From: Lysobacteraceae bacterium SCN 69-320
GTDB taxonomy: Bacteria > Pseudomonadota > Gammaproteobacteria > Xanthomonadales > Rhodanobacteraceae
Direction: 5' to 3'
Length of the DNA: 64,000 nucleotides
Assembly (NCBI GenBank): GCA_001725155.1
Contig: MEFP01000006.1
Location: forward strand, 359,611 to 423,610
Made by a program: the position numbers and the translations under genes. Shown here piece after piece: positions 25,731-40,949 of this stretch (the stretch's first letter is position 1; every line of letters starts with the position of its first letter). A model generated the notes under the pieces. The model made no database searches. It worked only from the letters and a program-made list of their open reading frames with translations, and had not been told where the DNA came from.

Positions 25731-26543
25731 ATGCGCGAACACGAACGCCGTATCCATATTGCCCTGCACGGCGCGGCCGGCCGCATGGGCCAGGCTCTGC
25801 TGCGCGCGGCCGCCGCGCGCAGCGACCTCGCCGTGTCCGCTGCGCTCGTGCGGCCCGGCTCGCCGCTGATCGACGCGCCGCTGCGCCAGCTGCTCGGCGC
25901 CCAGGCCGGCGATCTCGAATTCCGCGCGGCGCTGGATCCGGATACGCCGGTCGACGTGCTGATCGACTTCAGCGGCCCGCAGGCGTTCGAAGGCGCGCTC
26001 GCGCTCGCGCTCGAACGCCGTGTCGCGTTCATCAGCGGCACCACCGGCCTGGCGGCGGCGCAACTGGCCGAGCTGCGTCGCGCGGCGCAGGCGATACCGG
26101 TGCTGTGGGCTTCGAACTTCAGCCTCGGCGTCGCGCTGATGCAGCGCTTCGCGCGCATGGCCGCGCGCGTGCTGCCGGACTGGGACTGCGAGATCGTCGA
26201 GATGCATCACCGGCGCAAGCTCGATGCTCCGTCGGGCACGGCGCTGAGTCTCGGCGAAGCCGTGGCCCAGGGGCGCGGCATCGCGCTGGACACGGTCGCC
26301 GCCCACGGCCGCCGCGGCCAGATTGGCGAGCGCCCGGCCGGACAGATCGGCTTTCATGCCCTGCGTGGCGGCGACGTCGTCGGCGAGCATACGGTGATCT
26401 TCGCCAGCGACGACGAGCGCATCGAGTTCACCCACCGTGCCGCGAACCGCGACCTGTTCGCCCGCGGCGCGCTGCTCGCGGCACAGCGCCTGGCCGTCGC
26501 CGATCCGGGCTTCTATGCCATGGACGACGTGCTCGGCGATTGA
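25731..26543 (+). CDS. dapB: 4-hydroxy-tetrahydrodipicolinate reductase
   Basis: Reduces hydroxy-tetrahydrodipicolinate to tetrahydrodipicolinate in the diaminopimelate/lysine pathway. The 270-residue protein has an NAD(P)-binding motif GAAGRMG (14-20), the SGTTGL segment and the catalytic region EMHHRRKLDAPSGTA. It also has the C-terminal GFHALRGGDVVGEHTVIFA and ...FYAMDDVLG end typical of DapB. The frame opens further upstream, but ATG 25731 matches family length. dapB precedes carAB as in many gammaproteobacteria, with one convergent gene between them. Confidence 0.96.
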   Translation: MREHERRIHIALHGAAGRMGQALLRAAAARSDLAVSAALVRPGSPLIDAPLRQLLGAQAGDLEFRAALDPDTPVDVLIDFSGPQAFEGALALALERRVAFISGTTGLAAAQLAELRRAAQAIPVLWASNFSLGVALMQRFARMAARVLPDWDCEIVEMHHRRKLDAPSGTALSLGEAVAQGRGIALDTVAAHGRRGQIGERPAGQIGFHALRGGDVVGEHTVIFASDDERIEFTHRAANRDLFARGALLAAQRLAVADPGFYAMDDVLGD

Positions 26544-26743
26544 GGCCGCCGGCAGTGTCCGTGCCGGCGACGGTCGCGGCAACGGCACCGATGCGGCGAG
26601 GGCAGGTGGGGCCGCGCTCATGGCAGCGGCCGCGTTGCGGTCGGCGACCGGTGTTACCTGCCGCAACCGGCGTCAGGCACGGCAGTCCGGCCGGGCGCAC
26701 GGCGCCGGCACGGCGCAAGGCGCTCCCTGGTCCCGTGCGACGG

Positions 26744-27067
26744 TCAGAAGTGTCCCGGGCTCTGCGCCAGCATCAGCGCGAGAATGCCGATCAGCAGCAC
26801 CACCACGCCGACGAGTATGCCGGCGGCGATCAGCAGGCCCGCCACGGTGCGCGGCTCTTGCCGGCGCAGGAAGTGCGCGGCGATGGCGGCCAGCAGGATC
26901 CACGGCGCGACGAGGAAGGTCATGAACGCCGAATAGGGTTGCAGGCTCGGCAGCACACCCCACATGACGAGGTGGCCGCCGAGCAGGGCGAGCAGCCCCA
27001 GTCCCGTGCCCTTGCTCAGCGATCCGCGCGGGGCGGGGTGCCCGTCGGCGTCGTTCTGCTGCGTCAT
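26744..27067 (-). CDS. small membrane protein of unknown function
   Basis: A 107-residue protein with a polar N-terminus (about 1-18) and three hydrophobic segments (about 22-43, 48-66 and 76-101), separated by RRQEP. Family not recognised. GAGGGA lies six bases before ATG 27067, supporting translation. It is convergent with dapB and divergent from carA. The topology suggests an inner-membrane protein; nothing hints at a substrate. Confidence 0.6.
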   Translation of the reverse strand: MTQQNDADGHPAPRGSLSKGTGLGLLALLGGHLVMWGVLPSLQPYSAFMTFLVAPWILLAAIAAHFLRRQEPRTVAGLLIAAGILVGVVVLLIGILALMLAQSPGHF

Positions 27068-27173
27068 GCGCTGTCCCTCGCGGCGGCCGGCCCGTGGCCG
27101 TTGCGCCGGATTCTAGGCGGACGCAGCCGTGGCGCGCAGCCATCGACCATCGTCGTTGCGCTGCACAATCCGG

Positions 27174-27202
27174 TGGACACTGGCGCCGTCGCCGCCTAAA
27201 AT
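27174..27202 (+). promoter_or_regulatory. sigma70 promoter of the carA-carB-greA operon
   Basis: TGGACA (27174-27179), a 17-base spacer and TAAAAT (27197-27202), each 5 of 6 matches at ideal spacing. It leaves a leader of about 108 bases before carA, long enough for pyrimidine- or arginine-dependent control, though I see no clear attenuator. Confidence 0.6.
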
Positions 27203-27316
27203 CGCGCCTCGCCTCGATTCCCTTTTACGCCCAATCCACGGACTGGTTGCGCCAGCCCGCGGGTTTTCGCGCACCTGAGTTTGACGGTGCCGGGCCATTA
27301 CGCATAAGGCGACCGC

Positions 27317-28456
<1,140 letters not shown>

Positions 28457-28464
28457 GCCGCCGC

Positions 28465-28786
28465 ATGCGTTCACGCATCGCCTTGCGCCGTCTCGTGACG
28501 GCGATCCTTGCCGCGGCCGCGCCGTTCGCCGGTCTGTCGGCGCAGGCGCACGAGCCCGTCATGGCCGTCGTCAGCTACGAACAGCTCGGCGCCCATCTCG
28601 GCGAAGACGTGGTCGTGCGCACGACCCTGGGCTCGCGCCGCGCCGGCAAGCTCGTGCGCTATACGCGCGCGGCCCTGCGCCTGCAGCTCGCGCCGCATGA
28701 CGGCGGCGTCGAATTCGACATTCCTTCCAGCTCCGTGCGCGACATCGAAGTCGCCGGCGGAGCCGACTCGACACCCGGAGGCGACA

Positions 28787-28803
<17 letters not shown>
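28465..28803 (+). CDS. small exported protein encoded between carA and carB
   Basis: A 112-residue protein with a signal peptide (about 1-28, ending in GLSAQA) and a small beta-rich domain. The domain contains [41 protein letters not shown] and an [14 protein letters not shown] end; the pattern recalls a short SH3/Sm-like barrel. The function is unknown. It starts nine bases after carA and overlaps the carB start by 17 bases, so it is locked into the operon. I believe related genomes carry a similar gene here, but this cannot be checked from the window. Confidence 0.75.
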
Positions 28804-32010
<3,207 letters not shown>

Positions 32011-32014
<4 letters not shown>

Positions 32015-32487
32015 AGCGACCGCCCTTGACCCTCAAAGGCGCCGAGCGTTTGCGTGAAGAGCTCGAAAAACTGAAGACCGTCGACCGTCCGCGCATCATC
32101 GAGGCGATCGCCGAAGCGCGCGCGCACGGCGATCTCAAGGAAAACGCCGAGTACCACGCGGCGCGCGAACAGCAGGGCTTCGTCGAGGGACGCATCCAGG
32201 AAATGGAAGCGACCCTGAGCTATGCGGAAGTCATAGACGTATCAAAGTTGCAGGCTGCGCCGCGCATCGTGTTCGGCGCGATCGTCGAACTCGAAGACGA
32301 GGATTCCGGCGATCAGGTCACCTACCAGATCGTCGGCGACATCGAAGCCGACATCAAGCAGCGCCTGATCGCCGTGAGCTCGCCGATCGCGCGCGCGCTG
32401 ATCGGCAAGAGCCAGGGCGATTCGTTCGAATTCCAGGCGCCCAATGGCGTCAAGCGCTACGAGATCACGGCGGTTCGCTACGACTGA
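32011..32487 (+). CDS. greA: transcription elongation factor GreA
   Basis: A 158-residue factor that rescues backtracked RNA polymerase by stimulating transcript cleavage. The N-terminal coiled coil (about 5-75) carries the acidic tip in [21 protein letters not shown]. The C-terminal FKBP-like domain (about 80-157) includes [13 protein letters not shown] and [14 protein letters not shown] segments. ATG 32011 overlaps the carB stop by four bases. carB-greA linkage is common in gammaproteobacteria. Confidence 0.96.
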
Positions 32488-32523
32488 GGCGTGCGCCATG
32501 CATGCCCGAGGAGAGGAGGCTGC

Positions 32524-33468
32524 ATGAACCGTCTGACCCTGCTGCTGCCGCCGCGCCGCGTACTCGCAGCCGACGCGCTGCTTGCGAACGGGCCGCTGGC
32601 CTGGTGGCTTGCGCGCGGCGATGCCGCGCCCGCCGCGGCCGCCGGCCGCGAAGCCGCGCTGCGCGAGAGCTTCCAGTTTGCCGGCACGACCTTGCCGGTC
32701 GCTGCGCTGACGCGGCAGGCCGATTGCCAGGATGCCGCCGGCGCGCTGTGGCTGCGCGCCGATCCGGCCTACGTGCGCGCCGACATGGCCACGGCGCGCC
32801 TGCTGGCCTGCGGCGAGTTGGGCCTGAGTGCGGAGGACTGCGAGGCGCTGTTGCGCCCGCTCAAGCCGTTGTTCGGCGACAGCGGTTTTCCGATTGATGC
32901 GCCTGCGCCGTCGCGCTGGTATCTGCGCGCTCCGGCCGGCACGCCGCTGCCGGCGTTCACGCCGCCGGAGCAGGCGTTCGGCGACGACCTGCGCCTGCAT
33001 CTGCCCGAGGGCAGCGAGGGCCGACGCTGGCGCAGCCTGCTCAACGAAGCGCAGATCGTGCTGCACAACCACCCGCTGAATGCGCAGCGCATGGCGCGCG
33101 GCCAACTGCCGGTCAACAGCCTCTGGTTCTGGGGCGCCGGCAGCCTGCCGCAATGGGTGAATACGCCGCTGGCCCGCGTGCTGACCGGTGACAGCGTACT
33201 GGCGGCGCTCGCGGCGCAGACATCCTGTACCGTGCTTGCGCCGCGCGCCGATGCGCTGGCCGGTTTCACCGGCGACACCCTGCTCGATCTCGACGATCCG
33301 GCGGTGCTCGCCGCGCTGGCGCGGGACTGGCTGCCGGCCGTGCAGCAGGCGCTGGTGCAGGGGCGCATCGACCAGTTGCAGCTGCGCTTCGTCGACGGCA
33401 CCCGCGCACGCTATCGCCATGCCGATCGCTGGCGTTTCTGGCGCCGCGTGCACCCGCTGCGGGCCTGA
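32524..33468 (+). CDS. COG4255-like conserved protein (annotated elsewhere as phosphoglycerate-mutase-like)
   Basis: A 314-residue cytoplasmic protein of unknown function, found before recJ in related genomes as far as I recall. A recognisable block is LHNHPLNAQRMARGQLPVNSLWFWGAGSLP. This resembles the motif that led such proteins to be labelled cofactor-independent phosphoglycerate mutase-like regulators. No catalytic Ser/metal set of that enzyme is visible. GAGAGGAGG lies just upstream of ATG 32524. The recJ start follows four bases after the stop, implying co-translation. Confidence 0.7.
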   Translation: MNRLTLLLPPRRVLAADALLANGPLAWWLARGDAAPAAAAGREAALRESFQFAGTTLPVAALTRQADCQDAAGALWLRADPAYVRADMATARLLACGELGLSAEDCEALLRPLKPLFGDSGFPIDAPAPSRWYLRAPAGTPLPAFTPPEQAFGDDLRLHLPEGSEGRRWRSLLNEAQIVLHNHPLNAQRMARGQLPVNSLWFWGAGSLPQWVNTPLARVLTGDSVLAALAAQTSCTVLAPRADALAGFTGDTLLDLDDPAVLAALARDWLPAVQQALVQGRIDQLQLRFVDGTRARYRHADRWRFWRRVHPLRA

Positions 33469-33471
33469 GCG

Positions 33472-35208
33472 ATGTTGCGCAACTGGCGTATCGAGCGCCG
33501 TGCCGCGGCGGTCGCGGACGGCACCTGGCCCGAGCAGATGCATCCGGTGCTGCGGCGCATCTACGCGGCGCGCGGCGTGGCCGCGGCGGCGGAGGTCGAG
33601 CATCGCCTCGCGCGGCTCGCTCCGCCGCAGCAGCTCGGTGGGCTGGAGAAGGCCAGCGTCCTGCTCGCGCAGGCCCTGCGTGAGGGCCGTCGCATCGTCG
33701 TGGTCGGCGATTTCGACGCCGACGGTGCAACCGGCACGGCCGTGGCAGTGCGCGGCCTGCGACTGCTCGGCGCCGGCGACGTGGATTACCGCGTGCCGAA
33801 CCGCTTCACCCACGGCTACGGACTGAGTCCGGCACTGGTCGAGGAACTGCTGCCGCGCCGCCCGGATTTCATCCTGACCGTCGACAACGGCGTGGCTGCG
33901 CATGCCGGCGTCGCCGCGGCCAATGCGCACGGCATCGCGGTGATCGTGACCGATCATCATCTGCCCGGCGACTCGCTGCCGGCGGCGGCCGCGCTGGTCA
34001 ATCCGAATCTGCCGGGCGACGCGTTCCCGAGCAAGGCGCTGGCCGGCGTCGGGGTCGTGTTCTATCTGCTGCTCGCGCTGCGCGCACATCTGCGCGGCAG
34101 CGGCTGGTTCGGCGCCGGCCGCGCCGAGCCGGACCTGTCCACCTTGCTCGATCTCGTCGCGCTCGGCACGGTCGCCGACCTCGTGCCGCTGGACTACAAC
34201 AACCGCGTGCTCGTCGATGCGGGCTTGCGCCGCATCCGCGCGCGCCAGGCCTGTGCCGGCGTGCTCGCGCTGATCGAGGCGAGCAAGCGCAGCGTGGAGA
34301 CCGTCTGCGCCAGCGACCTGGGCTTCGCGCTCGGGCCGCGCATCAATGCGGCCGGCCGCATGGACGACATGCGCCTGGGCATCGAGTGCCTGCTCAGCGA
34401 CGAACCGCAGCGCGCGCGCGAACTGGCCGAGCGCCTGTCGGCCATGAATGCCGAGCGCCGCGAACTGCAGGCGCAGATGGTGGAGCAGGGCGAGGCCAAC
34501 GTCGCGCAATTCCTCGCGCGCTACGGCAGCGATACCTTGCCGGTCGGCGTCGTGCTGTACGAGCCGGACTGGCATGTCGGCGTCGTCGGTCTCGTCGCCT
34601 CCAAGCTCAAGGAGCGCCTGCACCGGCCGGTCATCGCCTGCGCGCCCGCCGACGAGGACGGCCTGGAGATCAAGGCCTCGGGCCGCTCCATTGCCGGCTT
34701 CCATCTGCGCGACGCGCTGGCCGAGGTCGACGCGCGCCATCCGGGCCTGCTCACGCGTTTCGGCGGTCACGCCATGGCCGCAGGCCTGAGCCTGCCGGCC
34801 GCGCGCCTGGCCGAGTTCGCCGCGGCCTTCGACGCGGTCACGCGGCGCCGGCTCGATACGCGGCTGCTCGATCCGGTGCTGCAGACCGACGGCTGCCTCG
34901 CCGCGCAGGACTACGATCTGGAGCTCGCGCGCCAGCTGCGTTATGCCGGGCCCTGGGGCCAGGCATTCCCGGAGCCGCTGTTCGACGACGAATTCCGCGT
35001 GCTGGATTGGAAGCGCATGGGCGAGACCCATCTGCGCCTGACCTTGCAGCATGCCCAGCGGCGCGAGCCGCTGGAGGCGGTCATGTTCGGCGGCTATGCG
35101 GGCACGCCGCCGCCGGCGCGGCTGCGCGCGGCCTTCGAGCTGGTCATCGACGACTGGAACGGCCGCGAGCGGCTGCGCCTGCTGCTGCGCCATGTCGAGG
35201 CGCTCTAG
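33472..35208 (+). CDS. recJ: single-stranded-DNA-specific exonuclease RecJ
   Basis: 5'-3' exonuclease in recombination and mismatch repair, 578 residues. DHH-family motifs are present: DFDADG (80-85), HGYGL, TVDNG (137-141), DHH (161-163), and the DHHA1 region with SGRSIAGFHLRDAL and FGGHAMAAG (about 420-445). A C-terminal OB fold follows (about 455-560). It is the usual neighbour of prfB and lysS in gammaproteobacteria. Confidence 0.96.
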   Translation: MLRNWRIERRAAAVADGTWPEQMHPVLRRIYAARGVAAAAEVEHRLARLAPPQQLGGLEKASVLLAQALREGRRIVVVGDFDADGATGTAVAVRGLRLLGAGDVDYRVPNRFTHGYGLSPALVEELLPRRPDFILTVDNGVAAHAGVAAANAHGIAVIVTDHHLPGDSLPAAAALVNPNLPGDAFPSKALAGVGVVFYLLLALRAHLRGSGWFGAGRAEPDLSTLLDLVALGTVADLVPLDYNNRVLVDAGLRRIRARQACAGVLALIEASKRSVETVCASDLGFALGPRINAAGRMDDMRLGIECLLSDEPQRARELAERLSAMNAERRELQAQMVEQGEANVAQFLARYGSDTLPVGVVLYEPDWHVGVVGLVASKLKERLHRPVIACAPADEDGLEIKASGRSIAGFHLRDALAEVDARHPGLLTRFGGHAMAAGLSLPAARLAEFAAAFDAVTRRRLDTRLLDPVLQTDGCLAAQDYDLELARQLRYAGPWGQAFPEPLFDDEFRVLDWKRMGETHLRLTLQHAQRREPLEAVMFGGYAGTPPPARLRAAFELVIDDWNGRERLRLLLRHVEAL

Positions 35209-35241
35209 CGCCGCGCCCGCGTGGCCGGCGGCGGCGCGGAT

Positions 35242-35251
35242 TTGCTATGCT
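35242..35251 (+). promoter_or_regulatory. extended -10 promoter candidate for prfB
   Basis: TGCTATGCT (35243-35251) has the extended -10 TGn and a 4-of-6 TATAAT match, with a poor -35. The predicted start is about 28 bases before the prfB ATG. It is a weak pattern match. Confidence 0.3.
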
Positions 35252-35285
35252 GCCGCTCTTTTTCCATGCAGAAGCCGTCCACGCC

Positions 35286-36411
35286 ATGATCGAGACGAAT
35301 CCGATCGCAGCGCGCATCGTTGACCTTCAGGGTCGGGTGCAGTCGCTTAGGGGGTATCTTTGACTACGAGACCAAAGCCGAACGTCTCGAAGAAGTAAGT
35401 CGCGAACTGGAAAGTCCGACCGTCTGGGACAACCCGCAACGGGCCCAGGACCTGGGCAAGGAACGCGCCCAGCTCGAAAAGATCGTGCATGGCATCAAGA
35501 GCCTGATCGAGGGTCTGGACGGTGCCGCCGAACTGCTCGACATGGCCGTGGCCGAGGCCGACGAAGGCACCGCGCTGGCGGTCGCCGATGACGTCGAAGG
35601 CCTGGCCGGCAAGGTCGACAAGCTCGAATTCCAGCGCATGTTCTCCGGCAAGATGGACGCCGCCAACGCGTTCGTCGACGTGCAGGCCGGCGCCGGCGGC
35701 ACCGAGGCGCAGGACTGGGCCGAGATGCTGCTGCGCATGTATCTGCGCTGGTGCGAGAGCAAGGGCTGGAAGGCCGAGCTGCTGGAAGTCTCCGCGGGCG
35801 ACGTCGCCGGCATCAAGAGCGCGACGTTCCGCGTCGAAGGCGACTACGCCTACGGCTGGCTCAAGACCGAGATCGGCGTGCACCGTCTCGTCCGAAAATC
35901 GCCGTTCGATTCGGACAACCGCCGCCATACCTCGTTCTCGTCGATCTTCGTGTCGCCCGAAGTGGACGACGACATCGACATCGAGGTGAATCCGGCCGAC
36001 CTCAAGACCGATGTCTACCGTTCCTCGGGCGCCGGCGGCCAGCACGTGAACAAGACCGAATCGGCCGTGCGCATCACGCACGTGCCCAGCGGCGTGGTCG
36101 TGGCCTGCCAGACCGAGCGTTCGCAGCACGCCAATCGCGACCGCGCGATGAAGATGCTCAAGGCCAAGCTGTACGAGATCGAGATACAGAAGCGCAATGC
36201 CGAGAAGGACGCGCTGGAAGCGACGAAGTCCGACATCGGCTGGGGCAGCCAGATCCGCTCCTACGTGCTCGACCAGTCGCGCATCAAGGATCTGCGCACG
36301 GGTGTGGAACGCACCGATACGCAGAAGGTGCTCGACGGCGATCTCGACGAGTACATCGAGGCCAGCCTCAAGCTCGGCCTGGAAGCCGGCTCCAAGCGCG
36401 CCGACGCGTAA
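35286..36411 (+). CDS. prfB: peptide chain release factor 2, with programmed +1 frameshift
   Basis: Recognises UGA and UAA stop codons. The gene is read as 35286-35360 joined to 35362-36411, giving 374 residues. The first 25 codons end at CTT followed by an in-frame TGA (35361-35363). The ribosome slips +1 and continues at GAC. The release motif GGQ is at 250-252 and the UGA-recognising SPF at 205-207, the same numbers as in E. coli RF2. No strong Shine-Dalgarno precedes ATG 35286. lysS, the usual partner, follows after two ankyrin genes. Confidence 0.96.
35349..35364 (+). other. RF2 programmed frameshift site
   Basis: AGGGGGTATCTTTGAC: an internal Shine-Dalgarno-like AGGGGG, then the CTT slip codon and a UGA C stop context. 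It is identical in layout to the E. coli autoregulatory site. Low RF2 lets the ribosome pause at UGA and shift +1, so the factor controls its own synthesis. Confidence 0.95.
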
Positions 36412-36438
36412 GGCGCATCGCCACAGGAGGGAAAGGGA

Positions 36439-37518
36439 ATGCCCATCAAGCGAGTGCTGATCGCCGCCGTGCTGGCGGCGATCCTGGTTCCCGCGGCGGA
36501 TGCGCGCAAGTCGGCGCCGGCGCCGTCGGATCTCGTCGCCGCGGCCCAGGCCCAGGTGGAGCAGGGCACGGCCGATCCGGTGCGCGACCTGCAGCCGCTG
36601 CTGGACGGACTGGCAGCGGCCAGTGACGACGGCGCGAAGCAGAAATTCGTCGATGCGATCGAAGAGATCGGCGCCGCCGACGGTACCAGTCCGGCCGCAG
36701 TCAAGGCCTGGCTGCTCGAACACGCGCCGCCGCTGCTGCTCGACGTCGCGCGCAGCCAGGCCGGCTGGAGCCTGCGCGGCGATGCGCTGATGGCGCTGCG
36801 GGCACTCGATGCGCCCGATGCCGTGCTCGATGAGGCCATCGCGATCGCGCGCGCCGACACCAGCGAGAGCAAGAGCTATATCCGCAGCCGCGGCGCGCTG
36901 CTGGAAGACTGGAAGGACAACCGCACGCGCGGCGGCGCCGCATCGACCGCGGCGCGGCCGTCCGACGCGCAGGCCGAGCAGCACGCGCTGGAACTGCTGC
37001 GCTCGCGCAGCGTCGGGGTGTCCAGCGATTCGCTGACCGACGCGATCGGCAAGAGCCGCGCCGACGTGGTCGAAGCACTGCTCGACGCCGGCGTGGACGT
37101 GAACGGGCCGGGCCGCGCAGGCATGCGCGCGTTCGACAGCGGGCTGATGGTCGCCTGCGCGAACAACAACCATCCGACCCTGCAGCTCGAAACCCTCGAC
37201 GTGCTGTTCAGGCGCGGCGTGAACCTGGGCGCCAAGGATGAACGCGGCAACACCGTGCTGATGACGGCCGTGCAGTCCTGTCCGCTGGCCGTCGTCGAAA
37301 AGCTCGTCGCCGGCGGCGCCGAAGTCGATCCGGTCAACGCCCAGCAGTTCACGCCGCTGAAGCTGGCGCTGGTCAGCGGTCACTGGGACATTGCCGACTT
37401 CCTCGCCGGCAAGGGCGCGCGCATCAGCGCGCGTGAAGCCGATCAGCTGTTCTTCGAAAAACCGCAGGATCCGGCCCAGCTCGCCGTGCTCAAGCGCGCG
37501 ATCAGGCCGGGCAAGTGA
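36439..37518 (+). CDS. exported ankyrin-repeat protein
   Basis: A 359-residue protein with a signal peptide (about 1-22, ending in AADA). A helical domain (about 25-190) has no recognised family. A C-terminal ankyrin block (about 195-345) has repeats such as ADVVEALLDAGVDVNG, DVLFRRGVNLGAKDERGNTVLM and AVVEKLVAGGAEVDPVNAQQFTPL. It should bind a protein partner in the periplasm. ACAGGAGGG precedes ATG 36439. It is followed by a shorter ankyrin paralogue, so the two are probably one transcript. Confidence 0.85.
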   Translation: MPIKRVLIAAVLAAILVPAADARKSAPAPSDLVAAAQAQVEQGTADPVRDLQPLLDGLAAASDDGAKQKFVDAIEEIGAADGTSPAAVKAWLLEHAPPLLLDVARSQAGWSLRGDALMALRALDAPDAVLDEAIAIARADTSESKSYIRSRGALLEDWKDNRTRGGAASTAARPSDAQAEQHALELLRSRSVGVSSDSLTDAIGKSRADVVEALLDAGVDVNGPGRAGMRAFDSGLMVACANNNHPTLQLETLDVLFRRGVNLGAKDERGNTVLMTAVQSCPLAVVEKLVAGGAEVDPVNAQQFTPLKLALVSGHWDIADFLAGKGARISAREADQLFFEKPQDPAQLAVLKRAIRPGK

Positions 37519-37565
37519 ACCGGCGCGGCGCCGGGGGCGGCGTTGCTGCGGTCAAGGAAGCGCTC

Positions 37566-38192
37566 ATGCGAAACGGAAAAGTGTTCATCCTCGCGGTGCT
37601 GGCCGCATTCTCGGCGGCAGCCGTCGCCGGGGACGCGGCGCGGCCGCGCATGACGCGCGAGCGCGCCGAGCAGATCATGGCCGACGACGGTACGGCCGTG
37701 CTGCAGGACAACCTGCCGGTCAACCTCATGAATGCGAAGGTCGACGTCGTCGAGGCGCTGCTCGTGCTCGGCCTCGATCCGAACGGCAAGCTCGAACAGA
37801 CGCCGCAGACGCCGCTGGAATTCGCGGTCAGCGCCTGCATGGACAAGCGCAACGCCGAGGCCGACGTGCTCGCGACGATAGCCGTGCTGCTGCGCGAAGG
37901 CGCGCGGCCCAACGAGGCGGGCATGCTCGGCGCGCCGCTGATCCTGGCCGCGCAGCAGTGCGGACCGGCCGTGGCCAGGCAACTGATCGCCGGCGGTGCG
38001 AAGCTCGACGCGCGTACGCCGCAGGGCTTCACGCCGCTGTCGATGGCGCTGATCGTCGGCAATTACGACACGGCCGAGGCGCTGGTCGACGCCGGCGCGA
38101 CGCTGTCGGCCGAGGCGGCCGGCAAGCTGCGCGAAGGCGCCGACGGCAACGAACGGCTTATGTCATTGGTAAAGCGCGCAACGGCCAAGTAA
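37566..38192 (+). CDS. second exported ankyrin-repeat protein
   Basis: A 208-residue protein with a signal peptide ([22 protein letters not shown]). Ankyrin repeats follow, such as [57 protein letters not shown] and [12 protein letters not shown]. It resembles the C-terminal half of the preceding gene without its extra helical domain, suggesting duplication. ATG 37566 has AAGGAAG seven bases upstream; a GTG at 37515 in frame is less likely. lysS begins 49 bases after the stop. Confidence 0.83.
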   Translation: MRNGKVFILAVLAAFSAAAVAGDAARPRMTRERAEQIMADDGTAVLQDNLPVNLMNAKVDVVEALLVLGLDPNGKLEQTPQTPLEFAVSACMDKRNAEADVLATIAVLLREGARPNEAGMLGAPLILAAQQCGPAVARQLIAGGAKLDARTPQGFTPLSMALIVGNYDTAEALVDAGATLSAEAAGKLREGADGNERLMSLVKRATAK

Positions 38193-38241
38193 GTTGCGCG
38201 GAGTTGGACCGCAGCGCGAACGGAACGGGAAACGAAGGCAA

Positions 38242-39798
<1,557 letters not shown>

Positions 39799-39803
39799 GC
39801 GAC

Positions 39804-40949
39804 ATGACCGCGCTGGGCGGCGCCGCGTCGGTCAGCGTCGCCGGCCTCGCCGGCTTTCTCGCACTGCAGGGCGCCGATACCAGCCTGGGGCTGGCCTGGG
39901 CCGGTCTGGTCATCGCGGCCGCCGTGGCGCTGTGGCGCGATGCGATCGACCTGTCGCGTCCGCCCGATGCGCTGGAATGGTCGCTGCTCGCCTTGCTGCT
40001 GGCGGCGCTGATCGCCGCGCTGCTCGGCCTCGATCCGCGGCGTTCGCTGTCCCTGAGCGTGCCGCTGCTGGCCGCCGTACCGCTGTGGTTCCTGCTCGTG
40101 CGCAGCGATTGCGGAGCGGCCATGCCGCGGCTCGTGGCGCCGGCCCTCGGCGTGGCGGCGCTCGTGCAGGTGGGCTTGGTACTGGCCGCGGCCTGGCGCG
40201 ATCCGGGCGCCGACGCCTCGGCCTGGATACGGCTCAGCGGCGCAGGCTGGCTGGTCGTGCCCAACGACCTGGCCTGGATCGCCTGCCTGCTGCCGTTCCT
40301 GCGCGGGTCAGCCGGCCCCTGGGCGGAGCGGGGCGCGGCCGCTGCGCTGCTGGCGCTGGCGCTGTGGCTGCATTCGCTGACCCTGCTCGGCGCCACGCTG
40401 TTCGCGCTGCTGGCCCATGCCTTGCTGCGCCGCGGCTGGCCGCTGTTCTCGCTGCGGTTGCTGATTCCGGCGGCGGTCGTGCTGCTGGCCGGGCTGCTGC
40501 TCGCCGCGCTGTGGGCGCCGTCGATGCTGGCGCGATTGCAGCTGTGGGCAGCCGCACTGCAGGTCTTCGTCGATCATCCGTTGGGGGCTGGTCCGCACAA
40601 TTTCGTCCTGGCCTACCGGGAGGCATCGGCCGTGCCGGCCGAGGTGCTGGTCGATCCGCGCCGCACGCCGTGGCCGCACAGCCTGCCGCTGGAGGTGCTG
40701 GCGGAACTCGGCGTGGCCGGAATGCTCGCGCTGCTCGCCGTGGCCGCGACGTTGCGCCGCCGCGCGGCGTCGCTGTGCCGGGCGGACCGGCCGATGGCCT
40801 GTGCGACAGCGGCTGCGCTGCTGGTTTTCGCGCTGATCGCGATCACGGAATCCAGCTTTTTACGATTATGGGTATGGACCTTGGGAACGCTGTTGTCAGG
40901 TCTGCTCGCGCGGCAATCCGGCACTACATCCACTGATCAGGGGCAATGA
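39804..40949 (+). CDS. O-antigen ligase-like (Wzy_C) membrane protein
   Basis: A 381-residue polytopic protein with about ten hydrophobic segments. A periplasmic-loop motif FVDHPLGAGPHNFVLAYREA lies near residues 255-275. This HPxGxGxxxF pattern is the signature of the O-antigen ligase/polymerase (WaaL/Wzy) superfamily. The likely role is polymerising or ligating a surface glycan, or glycosylating an exported protein. No glycosyltransferase cluster is nearby. It starts five bases after lysS and its stop overlaps the start of the secreted DUF11-like gene, so those two are coupled. Confidence 0.75.
   Translation: MTALGGAASVSVAGLAGFLALQGADTSLGLAWAGLVIAAAVALWRDAIDLSRPPDALEWSLLALLLAALIAALLGLDPRRSLSLSVPLLAAVPLWFLLVRSDCGAAMPRLVAPALGVAALVQVGLVLAAAWRDPGADASAWIRLSGAGWLVVPNDLAWIACLLPFLRGSAGPWAERGAAAALLALALWLHSLTLLGATLFALLAHALLRRGWPLFSLRLLIPAAVVLLAGLLLAALWAPSMLARLQLWAAALQVFVDHPLGAGPHNFVLAYREASAVPAEVLVDPRRTPWPHSLPLEVLAELGVAGMLALLAVAATLRRRAASLCRADRPMACATAAALLVFALIAITESSFLRLWVWTLGTLLSGLLARQSGTTSTDQGQ

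Noticed and set aside
27281..27309. TTGACG box just upstream of carA as a promoter
   Set aside because: Correct spacing puts the -10 on ATAAGG, over the ribosome-binding site, with no leader; the TGGACA/TAAAAT pair at 27174-27202 is much better.
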